In this document: positions 1 through 7,843 of the stretch, piece by piece
Numbering within the stretch: the stretch's first letter is position 1
Layout: each line of letters begins with the position of its first letter
Source of the DNA: Limnospira platensis
Lineage (GTDB): Bacteria; Cyanobacteriota; Cyanobacteriia; Cyanobacteriales; Microcoleaceae
Direction: 5' to 3' (one strand)
DNA length: 24,163 nucleotides
Assembly: GCF_046480435.1 (NCBI RefSeq)
Contig: NZ_PKGC01000093.1
Notes under the pieces: generated by a model
Databases searched by the model: none
What the model was told of the DNA's origin: nothing
Seen by the model: only the letters and a program-made list of their open reading frames with translations
Position numbers and translations under genes: made by a program

Positions 1-645
1 AAAGCAGTTAAAGCCCATACAGAAGTGATTAAAGGTGTAATAGAACAACATAAAACAGCACCTCAGTCAGCCCTGATTAGCAGACTAAACCCGATTATCC
101 GAGGATGGTGAAACTATTATTCAGCGGTAGTCTCAACCGAGACATTCAACAAACTAGACAACATAGTTTGGCAAATGATACGGGCATGGACAGTGTCAAG
201 ATGCGGAAAGGCAAGCCATGAAAAGCTAAGGAATTACTTCAGAAATGGAACAGTTAAACTTAGCAATGGGAAAGAAAGACACGAAAATTGGATGTTCCAA
301 ACCAAAGATGGGTTACATCTATTCAAACACAACTGGACTCCAATTGTCAGACATACCTTAATACGCCCTGACGCAACACTTTATGACGGAAATTGGACCT
401 ACTGGGCAACCAGGAAAGGACAAGCAATCGATACGCCAAATAGAGTTGCAAAACTACTCAAGAAACCAAAAGGTAGATGTACCTGGTGTGGGCAATTCTT
501 TACCCCGTCAGACTTTATTGAAGTAGACCATATTGTACCTAGAAGCCAAGGCGGAAAGGATGAATACAAGAATCTTCAATTATTACATCGCCATTGTCAC
601 GATGATAAAACAGCTCTTGATGAAGAGATGTTGCTGTACTCTTAA
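1..645 (+). pseudogene. Group II intron-encoded protein, C-terminal part, interrupted by TGA
   Basis: The reading frame is open from the window edge and runs to 645, but has an in-frame TGA at 109-111. The codons before it (ending LNPIIRGW) and after it (NYYSAVVSTETF) are the conserved thumb/maturase (domain X) core of group II intron reverse transcriptases, so the stop lies inside the protein and is not its end. The last 55 or so residues form an HNH endonuclease domain: a CTWC knuckle, then EVDHIVPRSQGG, then HRHC. The frame therefore covers maturase plus DNA-endonuclease; the RT domain must lie upstream of the window. In most intron proteins the residue after GW is Ala, Gly, Thr or Cys, so a single change from a Cys codon would create TGA. 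Restart at ATG 175 would leave a 156-aa maturase fragment plus HNH. A sequencing error cannot be excluded. Confidence 0.88.
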
Positions 646-665
646 CAAGGAGACGGTCAAACTAG

Positions 666-748
666 GAGCCGTATGAGGTGAAAGTCTCATGTACGGTTCT
701 GCTGCTGAATGGGAGGGGTAGACCGTGAGGTCTATCTCGAACCCTAAT
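666..748 (+). ncRNA. Group II intron domains V and VI, 3' end of intron
   Basis: Positions 666-699 form the 34-nt domain V hairpin: GAGCCGTATGAGG, a GAAA-type turn, and the matching strand CTCATGTACGGTTC, with the usual two-nucleotide bulge. Domain VI follows at about 709-744: GGG and GGGGTAGACC on the left, a GTGA loop, and GGTCTATCTC and CCC on the right, with an unpaired A near 740-741 as the likely branch point. The 3' splice site is then expected 7-8 nt on, near 748 (ends AT). These domains sit directly behind the intron protein, as expected. The catalytic RNA end looks intact although the protein frame is broken. The exact last base is an estimate. Confidence 0.85.
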
Positions 749-1089
749 TTAGCTTTGTGCAGCCCAATTATGGCGATTGCCTATATACCAAAAAACTCTA
801 TGGACTGGCCAAAATTACCCGACTGGCTTACCTCATCAATTCACTGAGGGACTCGCGCCCTTTGATGGTTTGTCAATGGGCGTATTCAGCCCTTGACCTG
901 TTCAAAAGTTTAAGTATAATGTCAAAAGCCTTTCCTCCCATTATATAACAATGATTCCCTGTCAAAACTAAAGATTTATTTAATGGTATAATCTTGTTAA
1001 CCAAGTCTTTACGGTTAACCCTCGAATCTAAATCACCTCCCTGATAGTATATTGTTGAGGAAATCCCCCAGTAAATGAGGCGATCGCAG
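749..1089. other. Non-coding stretch between intron and LRAT gene
   Basis: I see no convincing gene here. A 63-codon GTG-started frame (757-948) and the frames on the other strand lack recognisable motifs and good ribosome-binding sites. The only structure is a 7-bp inverted repeat, GTTAACC / GGTTAAC at 996-1002 and 1013-1019, with a 10-nt spacer. The sequence just after the intron should be the 3' exon of its insertion target, but I cannot identify it. Confidence 0.5.
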
Positions 1090-1118
1090 TTGACTGTTTT
1101 CACTGTTTGTGGTATAAT
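1090..1118 (+). promoter_or_regulatory. Sigma70-type promoter for the LRAT gene
   Basis: TTGACT (1090-1095) and TATAAT (1113-1118) are separated by exactly 17 nt, the best promoter match in the window. It lies 71 nt before the ATG at 1190 and directly after a HIP1 octamer. It probably drives the LRAT gene and, by proximity, the binding-protein gene behind it. Confidence 0.7.
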
Positions 1119-1189
1119 AACCAATTCGCTGTCAACTCAACTAAATTATGTCAAACTATGAAGGATAATGGTTTGTTAGGTGGAGTCCT

Positions 1190-1864
1190 ATGGCGCGAGG
1201 AGATCAGATTTATGTTTACCGGGAATTTCTGAATATGGATGGAGTCTACGAACATCACGGTATTGACTGTGGAGACGGGACAGTTATCCATTACCGCAAA
1301 CCCAGCGAAACCATTGAACGAACATCCTTGAGAACTTTTAGCAAAGGTAAACCAGTTTATATTCGCAGTTATCCAGTCCGCTATATTCCCGAGACCACCA
1401 TACAAAGGGGAGAAAGTCGGCTAGGGGAACGCAAATATAATCTACTATTTAATAACTGTGAACATTTTGCCACCTGGTGTGTAACCGGAGTGAGTGATAG
1501 CCGACAAATTCGTGATTTTATTCCAGTTATCAACCATATAAATGTTGAGAATTTAAACGACCCGATCGCCAAAGCCTTACGAACAGCGCCCAACGATAAT
1601 TTACCGCAGTTAATTAATAATGCCTTAACCGATATTAGAACCGCGTGGAATGATATTCAACCCCAATATCAAGAAGCCTTAGCCGAAATGAAATCCTGGC
1701 ATCAAGTAGCAATTAACGCCATGAAGCAAAACCGGGAAGACCTAGCCAGGGAGGCACTAAAACGTAAACAAACCTATAAACAAAGGGCGCGGGAATTAGA
1801 AGCGGACTTAAAAAAACTAGCAACTCTGACTGAAGATTTAGTACAACAACAAACCCAACTGTAG
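1190..1864 (+). CDS. LRAT-domain (NlpC/P60-like) protein with Vipp1/PspA-like helical tail
   Basis: The 224-residue protein starts with an LRAT (lecithin:retinol acyltransferase-type) domain, a permuted papain-like fold. The sequence shows YEHHGIDCGDGTVIH (His23 and His34) and, near residue 90, NNCEHFATWC with Cys90 as the expected nucleophile. Family members are thiol acyltransferases or peptidases acting on lipids or peptides; the substrate here cannot be told. Residues from about 158 to the end are strongly helical and charged. The stretch EDLAREALKRKQTYKQRA closely resembles the coiled-coil core of PspA/Vipp1 (IM30), a membrane-remodelling ESCRT-III relative. No signal peptide or TM segment is visible. 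The gene has a strong promoter upstream and ends 22 nt before the solute-binding protein gene, so the two are probably co-transcribed. Domain assignment is firm; the PspA likeness is by eye. Confidence 0.85.
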   Translation: MARGDQIYVYREFLNMDGVYEHHGIDCGDGTVIHYRKPSETIERTSLRTFSKGKPVYIRSYPVRYIPETTIQRGESRLGERKYNLLFNNCEHFATWCVTGVSDSRQIRDFIPVINHINVENLNDPIAKALRTAPNDNLPQLINNALTDIRTAWNDIQPQYQEALAEMKSWHQVAINAMKQNREDLAREALKRKQTYKQRARELEADLKKLATLTEDLVQQQTQL

Positions 1865-1886
1865 CCCAAAAACGAGGCATAAAACT

Positions 1887-3167
1887 ATGGCAAAATCTCC
1901 AGATAATCACCGTAAAAGTAGCCCGTTCAAATGGTGGAGTAAAATTCTCCTAATTTTAGGTTTATGTATATTAGTGGGTGGTTGTCAATTTCAACCCCCG
2001 ACAACAGAGGGAGTGATTAACCTAACTTTGTGGCATGGAATTAATCCCCCACCCAACCGGGATGTTTTCCAAAAGTTAGTCGATCGCTTTAATCAAGACC
2101 ATCCCCATATTCAGGTAGAAGCGCTATATATTGGTCAACCGGATCAACAAATGCCGAAAATCTTAACCGCAGTAGTCGGAAATGCGCCGCCAGATATTTT
2201 ATGGTATACACCAATTATTACAGGTCAACTGGTAGAATTAGATGCCATTAAACCGATTCAAGATTGGTTAAATAACTCCCCGGTAAAGGCAGAAATTGAT
2301 CCGGCTTTATGGACAGGAATGGAATTAGAAAATCAGATTTGGTCTGTACCTATGGCTACTAATAATACAGCCATTTTTTATCGTCCGAGTTTATTTGCAG
2401 CCGCCGGAATTGAGACCATACCTTCCACTTGGTCAGAGTTCCGAGAAACCGCCGCCAAATTGACAGCAGCAGGGGAGAAGTATGGGATAGTATTACCCCT
2501 AGGTAAAGGGGAATGGACGGTATTTACCTGGCTACCATTTATGTATAGTGCGGGTGGAGAATTAGTCAGAAATGGTGAAGCCAATTTAGTTAATCCTGGG
2601 GCGATCGCCGCCTTAGAATTTTGGTCAAATTTGATAGAAGATGGTTCAGCAATTCTCTCCGCACCGGAAAGAGGTTATGAACAGGATAACTTTATTTCTG
2701 GTAGGGTAGCCATGCAAATTACCGGACCTTGGACTTTAGGTTATCTCGACCAAATTGGTATTGATTATGGAGTGTTTCCTATTCCCGCAGAAAATCAACA
2801 GGCGGCGGTAGTTGGGGGTGAAAATTTGTGGGTGATGAAAACCACGCCAGACCGAGAAAAAGCCGCCTTAGAGTTTCTCGAATATGTAGTCGGATCGGAA
2901 TTTCAAACGGAGTGGAGTTTAGGAACCGGATATTTGCCGATTAATTTAAAAACTCGCCTTGACCCCCGTTATCAAGAATATGTGGCTAAACAACCAGCTT
3001 TGAATGTCTTTTTACAGCAGATGAATTGGGCGGTATCTCGTCCGAATATTGCCGGATATAGTCGCATTTCCGAAAATTTAGGTAGGGCGATCGAAGCTAC
3101 ACTATTAGGACAATCGCCCCAGTCAGCCCTGAAAGCCTCTCAAAACCGCCTTAGACTTGCGTTATAA
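1887..3167 (+). CDS. ABC transporter extracellular solute-binding lipoprotein (sugar type)
   Basis: This 426-residue protein has a positively charged N-terminus, a hydrophobic segment at residues 18-32 and a lipobox LVGGC with Cys33. It is therefore an exported lipoprotein, anchored in the plasma membrane facing the periplasm. The mature part is a family 1 solute-binding protein: LTLWHGINPPP near residue 47, FNQDHPHIQVEA, a PPDILWY segment, and GRVAMQITGPWTLGYL around residue 275, as in maltose, trehalose and glucosylglycerol binding proteins. These capture sugars or polyols for an ABC importer. No permease or ATPase gene is adjacent, so it is an orphan here and must work with components encoded elsewhere. 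The start 22 nt after the LRAT gene suggests an operon. The precise ligand cannot be inferred. Confidence 0.9.
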   Translation: MAKSPDNHRKSSPFKWWSKILLILGLCILVGGCQFQPPTTEGVINLTLWHGINPPPNRDVFQKLVDRFNQDHPHIQVEALYIGQPDQQMPKILTAVVGNAPPDILWYTPIITGQLVELDAIKPIQDWLNNSPVKAEIDPALWTGMELENQIWSVPMATNNTAIFYRPSLFAAAGIETIPSTWSEFRETAAKLTAAGEKYGIVLPLGKGEWTVFTWLPFMYSAGGELVRNGEANLVNPGAIAALEFWSNLIEDGSAILSAPERGYEQDNFISGRVAMQITGPWTLGYLDQIGIDYGVFPIPAENQQAAVVGGENLWVMKTTPDREKAALEFLEYVVGSEFQTEWSLGTGYLPINLKTRLDPRYQEYVAKQPALNVFLQQMNWAVSRPNIAGYSRISENLGRAIEATLLGQSPQSALKASQNRLRLAL

Positions 3168-3248
3168 TCGACAGCCTAAATTTTCCCGTACCGCCGTAAA
3201 TTTGGATAAATTGCCTGATTGTAAAATGCTGTTAACATCAAAAAAAAC

Positions 3249-4967
3249 ATGAGTTATTGTATTAACCCCAAGTGTTTACAACCCCAAAATTCTGACCAGG
3301 AAAAATACTGTCATAGTTGTGGATTTTCCCTGTTGTTACACAACCGTTATCGCCCCCTACAGCCCATTGAAAAAGGAGGATTTGGTCGGACTTTTTTGGC
3401 GAGAGATGAAAGCAGACCATCCCATCCTCATTGTGTAATTAAAGAGTTTGATTTTTCCGAAAAAAATGCCAGCTATAATCACGCTGTCAAGTTATTTAAT
3501 CAAGAGGCGGTGCGCTTAGATTGTTTGGGGGAACATCCTCAAATTCCACGGCTATTAGCTTATTTTGAAGAACATCAACTTTTGCTATTAGTTCAAGAGT
3601 ATATTCCGGGAAAAACGTTATTACAAGAATTGGAACAAGACGGATTATTTGATGAACCTAAAATTTGGCAGATATTACGAGATTTATTACCAGTCCTGAA
3701 ATTCATTCACGATCGCGATATTATTCACCGAGACATCAAGCCAGCCAACCTCATCCGTCGCCGTCTTAGACACCCTTTACCACCCTCTCCTATAGCTTTT
3801 AATAACCCAGATACCATAGGGGAAACTAGCACCAGTGCAGCGATAGGTAATTTATCCTCAAAGTCAATTCGCGATCGCCCTCGACCATTACCGCAGCCAC
3901 CCCCTCGACCATCAGTAAAATCGAGAAATTCGGAATCTCAAATAATCGAAAAGGGTCTGATAGTATTAATTGATTTTGGCGTGGCTAAGTTACTAACAGC
4001 CACCACCATTAGTCGCACAGGAACTATTATCGGTAGTCCCGAATTTATGGCACCAGAACAAACTCGCGGGCGAGTATTTCCAGCTAGTGATTTATATAGT
4101 TTAGGCGCAACTTGTTTATATTTACTTACCGGAGTTTCCCCCTGGAATTTATATGATACCGTCCTCGAAAAATGGGTTTGGCGCGATTTTTTATCCCCCG
4201 AACGTATGGTTAGCGATAAATTAGGAAAAGTCCTTGATAAATTAGTCAATAATCAAATCCTAAAGCGCTATAATTCGGCGGCGGAAGTGTTAGCGGCTAT
4301 CTCCACATCACCCCCCAAGACCTCCCCTCCCACCCAGAAAGTTCTCAAACCTCAGTCCCCACCTAAAACCGCCCATAAAGCCTCAAAAACTAGGAAGCAT
4401 AAAACCTCCCCCCCATCATCGGAACCCGCGAATTTAACTGACAATTTAAAGGGTAATTTTCAGGCAATGTTAGGGCGAATCATACCCGCCTTAACTCAAC
4501 CCAGATATGATGAAGATTTGACTTCCGAGACGGGTGTAGACTATGGAGAGTTACAGCAATTATTAGCGACTCATAGATGGCGAGAAGCTGACCGAGAAAC
4601 CTGGATTATATTATGTCGCGCGTTAGGGAAAGGCGGACGACCCTATTTACATTATAATGATTTGAAAAAGTTACCTTGTGAGGATTTAACCATCTTAGAT
4701 AACTTATGGGTGAAGTATAGTAATAATCGGTTCGGGTTTAGTATTCAAGCTCAAATTTATCTACAGGTGGGGTCAGACTATGGGAAATTTTGCGATCGCG
4801 TCGGTTGGCTAAACCATATCGGACACGACCCCTCACTGGGCTTTCGCTATAATTTTAATCTTCCCAGAGGACACCTTCCCACCCGCCTTTGGGTGATGAA
4901 TGGAGGTAAGTGGTGGCTACATTTGGAAATCATCAGCCAACGACTAAAAGACTGTGGGTTAATTTAA
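3249..4967 (+). CDS. Ser/Thr protein kinase with N-terminal zinc ribbon and C-terminal GUN4 domain
   Basis: A 572-residue multidomain protein. Residues 4-24 carry CINPKC and CHSC, a four-cysteine zinc ribbon typical of a cyanobacterial kinase class. The kinase domain follows: glycine loop EKGGFGRTF (41-49), Lys65 in VIKEF, catalytic HRDIKPAN (160-167), DFG (242-244) and APE (268-270). All key residues are present, so it should be active. Between the catalytic loop and DFG there is an insert of roughly 65-70 residues rich in Pro, Ser and Arg, where kinases normally have about a dozen. A Pro/Lys/Ser linker (about 352-395) leads to a GUN4 domain (about 432-572: LQQLLATHRWREADRET, then GFSIQAQIYL and LPRGHLPTRLW). 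GUN4 domains bind porphyrins and stimulate Mg-chelatase; fused to a kinase the domain may sense tetrapyrroles. It has its own upstream gap of 81 nt. Confidence 0.93.
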   Translation: MSYCINPKCLQPQNSDQEKYCHSCGFSLLLHNRYRPLQPIEKGGFGRTFLARDESRPSHPHCVIKEFDFSEKNASYNHAVKLFNQEAVRLDCLGEHPQIPRLLAYFEEHQLLLLVQEYIPGKTLLQELEQDGLFDEPKIWQILRDLLPVLKFIHDRDIIHRDIKPANLIRRRLRHPLPPSPIAFNNPDTIGETSTSAAIGNLSSKSIRDRPRPLPQPPPRPSVKSRNSESQIIEKGLIVLIDFGVAKLLTATTISRTGTIIGSPEFMAPEQTRGRVFPASDLYSLGATCLYLLTGVSPWNLYDTVLEKWVWRDFLSPERMVSDKLGKVLDKLVNNQILKRYNSAAEVLAAISTSPPKTSPPTQKVLKPQSPPKTAHKASKTRKHKTSPPSSEPANLTDNLKGNFQAMLGRIIPALTQPRYDEDLTSETGVDYGELQQLLATHRWREADRETWIILCRALGKGGRPYLHYNDLKKLPCEDLTILDNLWVKYSNNRFGFSIQAQIYLQVGSDYGKFCDRVGWLNHIGHDPSLGFRYNFNLPRGHLPTRLWVMNGGKWWLHLEIISQRLKDCGLI

Positions 4968-5134
4968 TTGGCTAGGCTAGGCTGGGGTGCGGTTTGCTCC
5001 CAATTTTTGTTGAATAACCGGATGGGATATAGTTAAATCTAATCATCCTAATAATGACTATCTATTGATGGGTTATTCTATCCTCTCCCTCTATGTTGGT
5101 CTGTTCTCTGTCACCGAGACACAAATTATTATAT

Positions 5135-5161
5135 TATAATTTAATCATGATGCAGTAAGGA
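5135..5161 (+). promoter_or_regulatory. Likely -10 box and ribosome-binding site of the Hlip gene
   Basis: In the 206-bp gap after the kinase gene, TATAAT lies at 5135-5140 and AAGGA at 5157-5161, 12 nt before the ATG. I do not see a good -35 hexamer or a clear HLR1 high-light element. Absence of a -35 is common for regulated cyanobacterial promoters, so this is only a suggestion. Confidence 0.4.
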
Positions 5162-5173
5162 CTAAAACATCTA

Positions 5174-5368
5174 ATGACAGAAACCCCTCAACCAACTACA
5201 ACAACCCCTCAACCAACTACAACCCCCAACTTACAAGAACCCAAATTTGGGTTTAACTCCTATTCGGAACGCCTCAATGGTCGCGCGGCGATGATTGGGT
5301 TTGTGATTACCTTGGCGATCGAATATTTCACCGGACAGGGACTATTAGCTTGGCTAGGGTTAAGCTAA
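5174..5368 (+). CDS. High-light-inducible protein (Hlip/SCP, one-helix CAB-like)
   Basis: A 64-residue protein with the chlorophyll-binding motif ERLNGRAAMIGF (about residues 32-43) followed by a single membrane helix ending at the C-terminus. Hlips sit in the thylakoid membrane, bind chlorophyll and carotenoid, dissipate energy and protect chlorophyll during photosystem II assembly and stress. The N-terminal tail before the helix contains a 7-residue duplication (PQPTTTT, PQPTTTP), visible in the DNA as a 21-bp tandem repeat; such soluble tails vary freely in the family. The gene stands alone, convergent with ddl, and has its own -10 box and ribosome-binding site. Confidence 0.93.
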   Translation: MTETPQPTTTTPQPTTTPNLQEPKFGFNSYSERLNGRAAMIGFVITLAIEYFTGQGLLAWLGLS

Positions 5369-5412
5369 ATTGCTATTTTCCGCCGTGAATCCGGCGATTT
5401 AACGCCCACTAA

Positions 5413-5432
5413 CCCCCCCAGCTAAGGGGGGG
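5413..5432. terminator. C7/G7 hairpin between convergent genes
   Basis: Seven C (5413-5419), a six-base loop AGCTAA and seven G (5426-5432) form a strong hairpin between the Hlip gene and the convergent ddl gene. There is no T-run behind it on either strand, so it may be an intergenic repeat hairpin rather than a classical intrinsic terminator. Confidence 0.4.
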
Positions 5433-5498
5433 AATCATTACAACCCTACCAGCTCTTTAAAGGCAGATTTATCGGGTATCGGGTATTTGGGCAGTGAA

Positions 5499-6575
5499 TT
5501 AGGGGGCTTCAGCGGCTTGGGTATGCCTTTCTAGGGCTAATTCAATGAGTTGATTTACCAATTCGGGAAAGCTGACTCCTGTGGCTGACCACAGTTGCGG
5601 ATACATACTTAAAGCGGTAAAACCGGGGAGGGTGTTGATTTCATTCAGCAAGACTTCTCCGGTTTTTTCGATATAGAAGAAATCCACCCGCGCTAGTCCA
5701 GCAGCATCGACAGCGAGGAAGGCTTCGATCGCCATATCTCGGACTTTAGAAGCGATCGCTGTATCAATAGGCGCTGGAATCATCAGATTAGCTTTGCCAT
5801 CAGTATACTTAGTTTCGTAGTCATAGAAATCGCTATTATAGCTAATTTCTCCCACCACCGACGCTTTCGGATAATCATTGCCTAAAACAGCACATTCTAG
5901 TTCTCTGGCTTCGACTCCCGCTTCTACAATAATTCGCCGATCATAGGTAGCCGCAGCATCTAAAGCGGTTTCGAGTTCCTGACGCGATCGCACTTTGGAA
6001 ATGCCAACAGAGGACCCCAAATTAGCAGGTTTCACAAAGCAGGGATAACCCAAAGCCGCATCAAGGTCATCGCATAATTTCGGGAAAATACAGGGGTTAG
6101 ACCATACTTGACTACGCCGCACTGCTTGATAACGCACTTGCGGAATTCCCGCCTGAGAAAAAGCCATTTTCATGGCGATTTTATCCATACCAACCGCAGA
6201 ACCGAGAACCCCCGAACCCACATAAGGCACTTGCATTAAGGTTAACATACCCTGAACTGTGCCATCCTCACCATTGGGACCGTGGAGAATTGGAAACCAA
6301 AGGTCTATATCCTTGACAGTGGCGGGGTTAGGAATGCGATCGCTTGGTATCACTTCCCCTGTCACTGTTAGGGGTTGACCCGACTCTAAAACCGCTTCCG
6401 CCTCCGTCCCTCTATGCCACACCCCATTTTTTTCTATATATATGGGGACTACCTCATATTTACTGGGGTTTGGGTCTATAGAGAGTGCATTGGCGATCGC
6501 CTTAGCCGAGGTAATGGAAACCTCATGCTCTCCCGAACATCCACCAAACAACAGTCCAACCCGGAGTTTTGTCAT
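5499..6575 (-). CDS. ddl: D-alanine--D-alanine ligase
   Basis: The 358-residue protein is a full-length ATP-grasp ligase that joins two D-alanines for the peptidoglycan pentapeptide in the cytoplasm. It begins MTKLRVGLLFGGCSGEHEVS, the signature Ddl N-terminus. It also has PILHGPNGEDGTVQG in the N-terminal domain, the Gly-rich loop KPANLGSSVGISKV, and the metal-binding end DFFYIE...LLNEINTLPGFT. The length is normal for the family. The start ATG at 6573-6575 is preceded by an AAGGT purine stretch. It is a single-gene unit, convergent with the Hlip gene, and its upstream region is shared with the divergent CZB pseudogene. Confidence 0.97.
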   Translation of the reverse strand: MTKLRVGLLFGGCSGEHEVSITSAKAIANALSIDPNPSKYEVVPIYIEKNGVWHRGTEAEAVLESGQPLTVTGEVIPSDRIPNPATVKDIDLWFPILHGPNGEDGTVQGMLTLMQVPYVGSGVLGSAVGMDKIAMKMAFSQAGIPQVRYQAVRRSQVWSNPCIFPKLCDDLDAALGYPCFVKPANLGSSVGISKVRSRQELETALDAAATYDRRIIVEAGVEARELECAVLGNDYPKASVVGEISYNSDFYDYETKYTDGKANLMIPAPIDTAIASKVRDMAIEAFLAVDAAGLARVDFFYIEKTGEVLLNEINTLPGFTALSMYPQLWSATGVSFPELVNQLIELALERHTQAAEAP

Positions 6576-6796
6576 ATTACCTTACAACCTAATTTCCCGA
6601 TTAACTTTGACACAATCTCTGGAAAAATCCAAGCTAATGGCGGGATATTTTCTTATGTAACCGTAGATGACATACCGTCCATTGTCATATTAGTTCGCTT
6701 GTGATGATTGATTCACCACAACCATCCTATCATATTGGGGGCTTATTTGATATGACAAAACATTAAGTAATTTTCCCTAAAATAGAATCGTTAAGC

Positions 6797-6821
6797 TATA
6801 ATAAAACCTGTTAGTTAAGGA
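6797..6821 (+). promoter_or_regulatory. -10 box and ribosome-binding site upstream of the CZB gene
   Basis: TATAAT at 6797-6802 and AAGGA at 6817-6821 lie just before the ATG at 6833. They are placed for the 6833 start and not for the internal ATG at 6878, which supports the view that the gene originally began at 6833. No good -35 is visible. Confidence 0.45.
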
Positions 6822-6832
6822 ACCCAAGTAAA

Positions 6833-7189
6833 ATGATTAACTTGTCCCTAGTTAAAGCCCAACACACCCTCTGACAGATGAAATTCCGTCGGTTTCTCTC
6901 TGATAGTGAACAGACTTTTCCTGATGTCAGCTTGCTTTCCCACAATGATTGTTATCTGGGAAAGTGGCTTGATGGTAAAGGATTATCTGAATATGGCAAT
7001 TGCCCGGAAATCAGGTCCTTAGAAAAAGTTCACCGTCAACTTCACCAGGTCGCTAAAAATAGCATTACCCTAAAATGTCTGGGTAAAGTGGAATCAGCTT
7101 ACCCGGAAGTTCACAAAATCGAACCTCTTTCCCAACAAATTATCACTTTGTTGGAACGTCTGGAGAAAAAAGTTGCAGCTTTAAGATAA
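6833..7189 (+). pseudogene. CZB (chemoreceptor zinc-binding) domain protein broken by TGA
   Basis: The frame from ATG 6833 would encode a stand-alone CZB domain of about 118 residues. It reads MINLSLVKAQHTL, TGA (6872-6874), then QMKFRRFL onwards. CZB domains bind zinc through His, Cys, His, His; here His11, the Cys in DCYLGKWL, and the pair in VHRQLHQ are all present. CZB consensus has Trp three residues after the first His (HxxW), and the TGA sits exactly there, one base from TGG. A start at the internal ATG 6878 gives 103 residues but loses the first zinc ligand and has no good ribosome-binding site. Alternatives are a recent nonsense mutation or a base-call error. CZB domains regulate chemoreceptors and diguanylate cyclases; no such partner is adjacent. 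Confidence 0.75.
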
Positions 7190-7296
7190 GTTAGCTTTAG
7201 CAGACTAAGCGCCAGCATTTGACTGTCCCAATGAAGAATAGGTAAGGGATATATATTTTCGGTTTTCCAAGTTTTTTTTAATCCATTACGCTCAAC

Positions 7297-7704
7297 CTAT
7301 AAAGACGTAGTATCTAAAATTTCAATGGTTGGCAAAATCCCAGTTTTATGGTTTTCCAAACCTTCTCTAAAATCCTGCACATTTTCCTTGCCTGATTCTT
7401 GCAAAGCCTTTAATAGGGTCGCCGTTTCCGTCACTAATTTATCGACATTAATATCAAAATAACTCGGCTGATAGTAACCCAGGCGAGAAATTCCTTCCCC
7501 CATCAAAATAACTGCTCCTTGCCAATTATCATTACTGAGATGATACAGAGAAACAGCAATTTGTAAAATGCCTTGATAAAACCGCTTTTCAGGTTCTCCG
7601 GCTTCCATCCAGATAGCTTCTAAAGTATCATGGCAGGCGTAAAATTCCCTTTGATTAAACTCATTAATTCCTTGCCAAAACTCAGGAGGAATATCTTTAA
7701 CCAT
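7297..7704 (-). CDS. DUF309 domain-containing protein
   Basis: A 135-residue soluble helical protein with the DUF309 hallmark near the N-terminus: FNQREFYACHDTLEAIW, followed by EKRFYQGILQIAVSLYHL. The conserved His-x-x-x-Glu and the RxFYQG block are intact. The family is widespread in bacteria and cyanobacteria; its biochemical function is unknown. The ATG at 7704 has a TAAGGA ribosome-binding site seven bases upstream. The gene lies downstream of ftrC on the same strand, 139 nt apart, separated by a hairpin that may end ftrC transcription, so it is probably its own unit. Confidence 0.88.
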   Translation of the reverse strand: MVKDIPPEFWQGINEFNQREFYACHDTLEAIWMEAGEPEKRFYQGILQIAVSLYHLSNDNWQGAVILMGEGISRLGYYQPSYFDINVDKLVTETATLLKALQESGKENVQDFREGLENHKTGILPTIEILDTTSL

Positions 7705-7756
7705 TGTCTTATCCTTACCTATAGCACAACCCGCGACATTACATAAATAATATAAT

Positions 7757-7775
7757 CCCCCTGTGAATAAGGGGG
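7757..7775 (-). terminator. Possible terminator downstream of ftrC
   Basis: On the minus strand CCCCC and GGGGG flank a nine-base loop, followed by an A/T-rich stretch (ATTATATTATTT). It is placed between ftrC and the DUF309 gene. Directly next to it on the plus strand is a 10-bp tandem repeat, GGGAGTTAGA at 7773-7782 and 7783-7792. Confidence 0.4.
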
Positions 7776-7843
7776 AGTTAGAGGGAGTTAGAGGGGGGTA
7801 AAATAACTTTTACCTGTTCCCTAGTTACTGGTGATATGGTAGC

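Noticed and set aside
757..948. 63-codon plus-strand frame after the intron
   Set aside because: Weak GTG start, no motif, no homology recalled; it may be exon remnant but cannot be supported.
6414..6704. Plus-strand frames of 96 and 72 codons
   Set aside because: They are antisense to the ddl N-terminus, show no motifs and no ribosome-binding sites.
1..7189. TGA read as tryptophan (recoding) to explain the two internal TGAs
   Set aside because: TGA is used as the ordinary stop in other genes here (e.g. 13658-13660 and the VapB-type antitoxin), and the TAA at 19170 and the frameshifts would remain unexplained.
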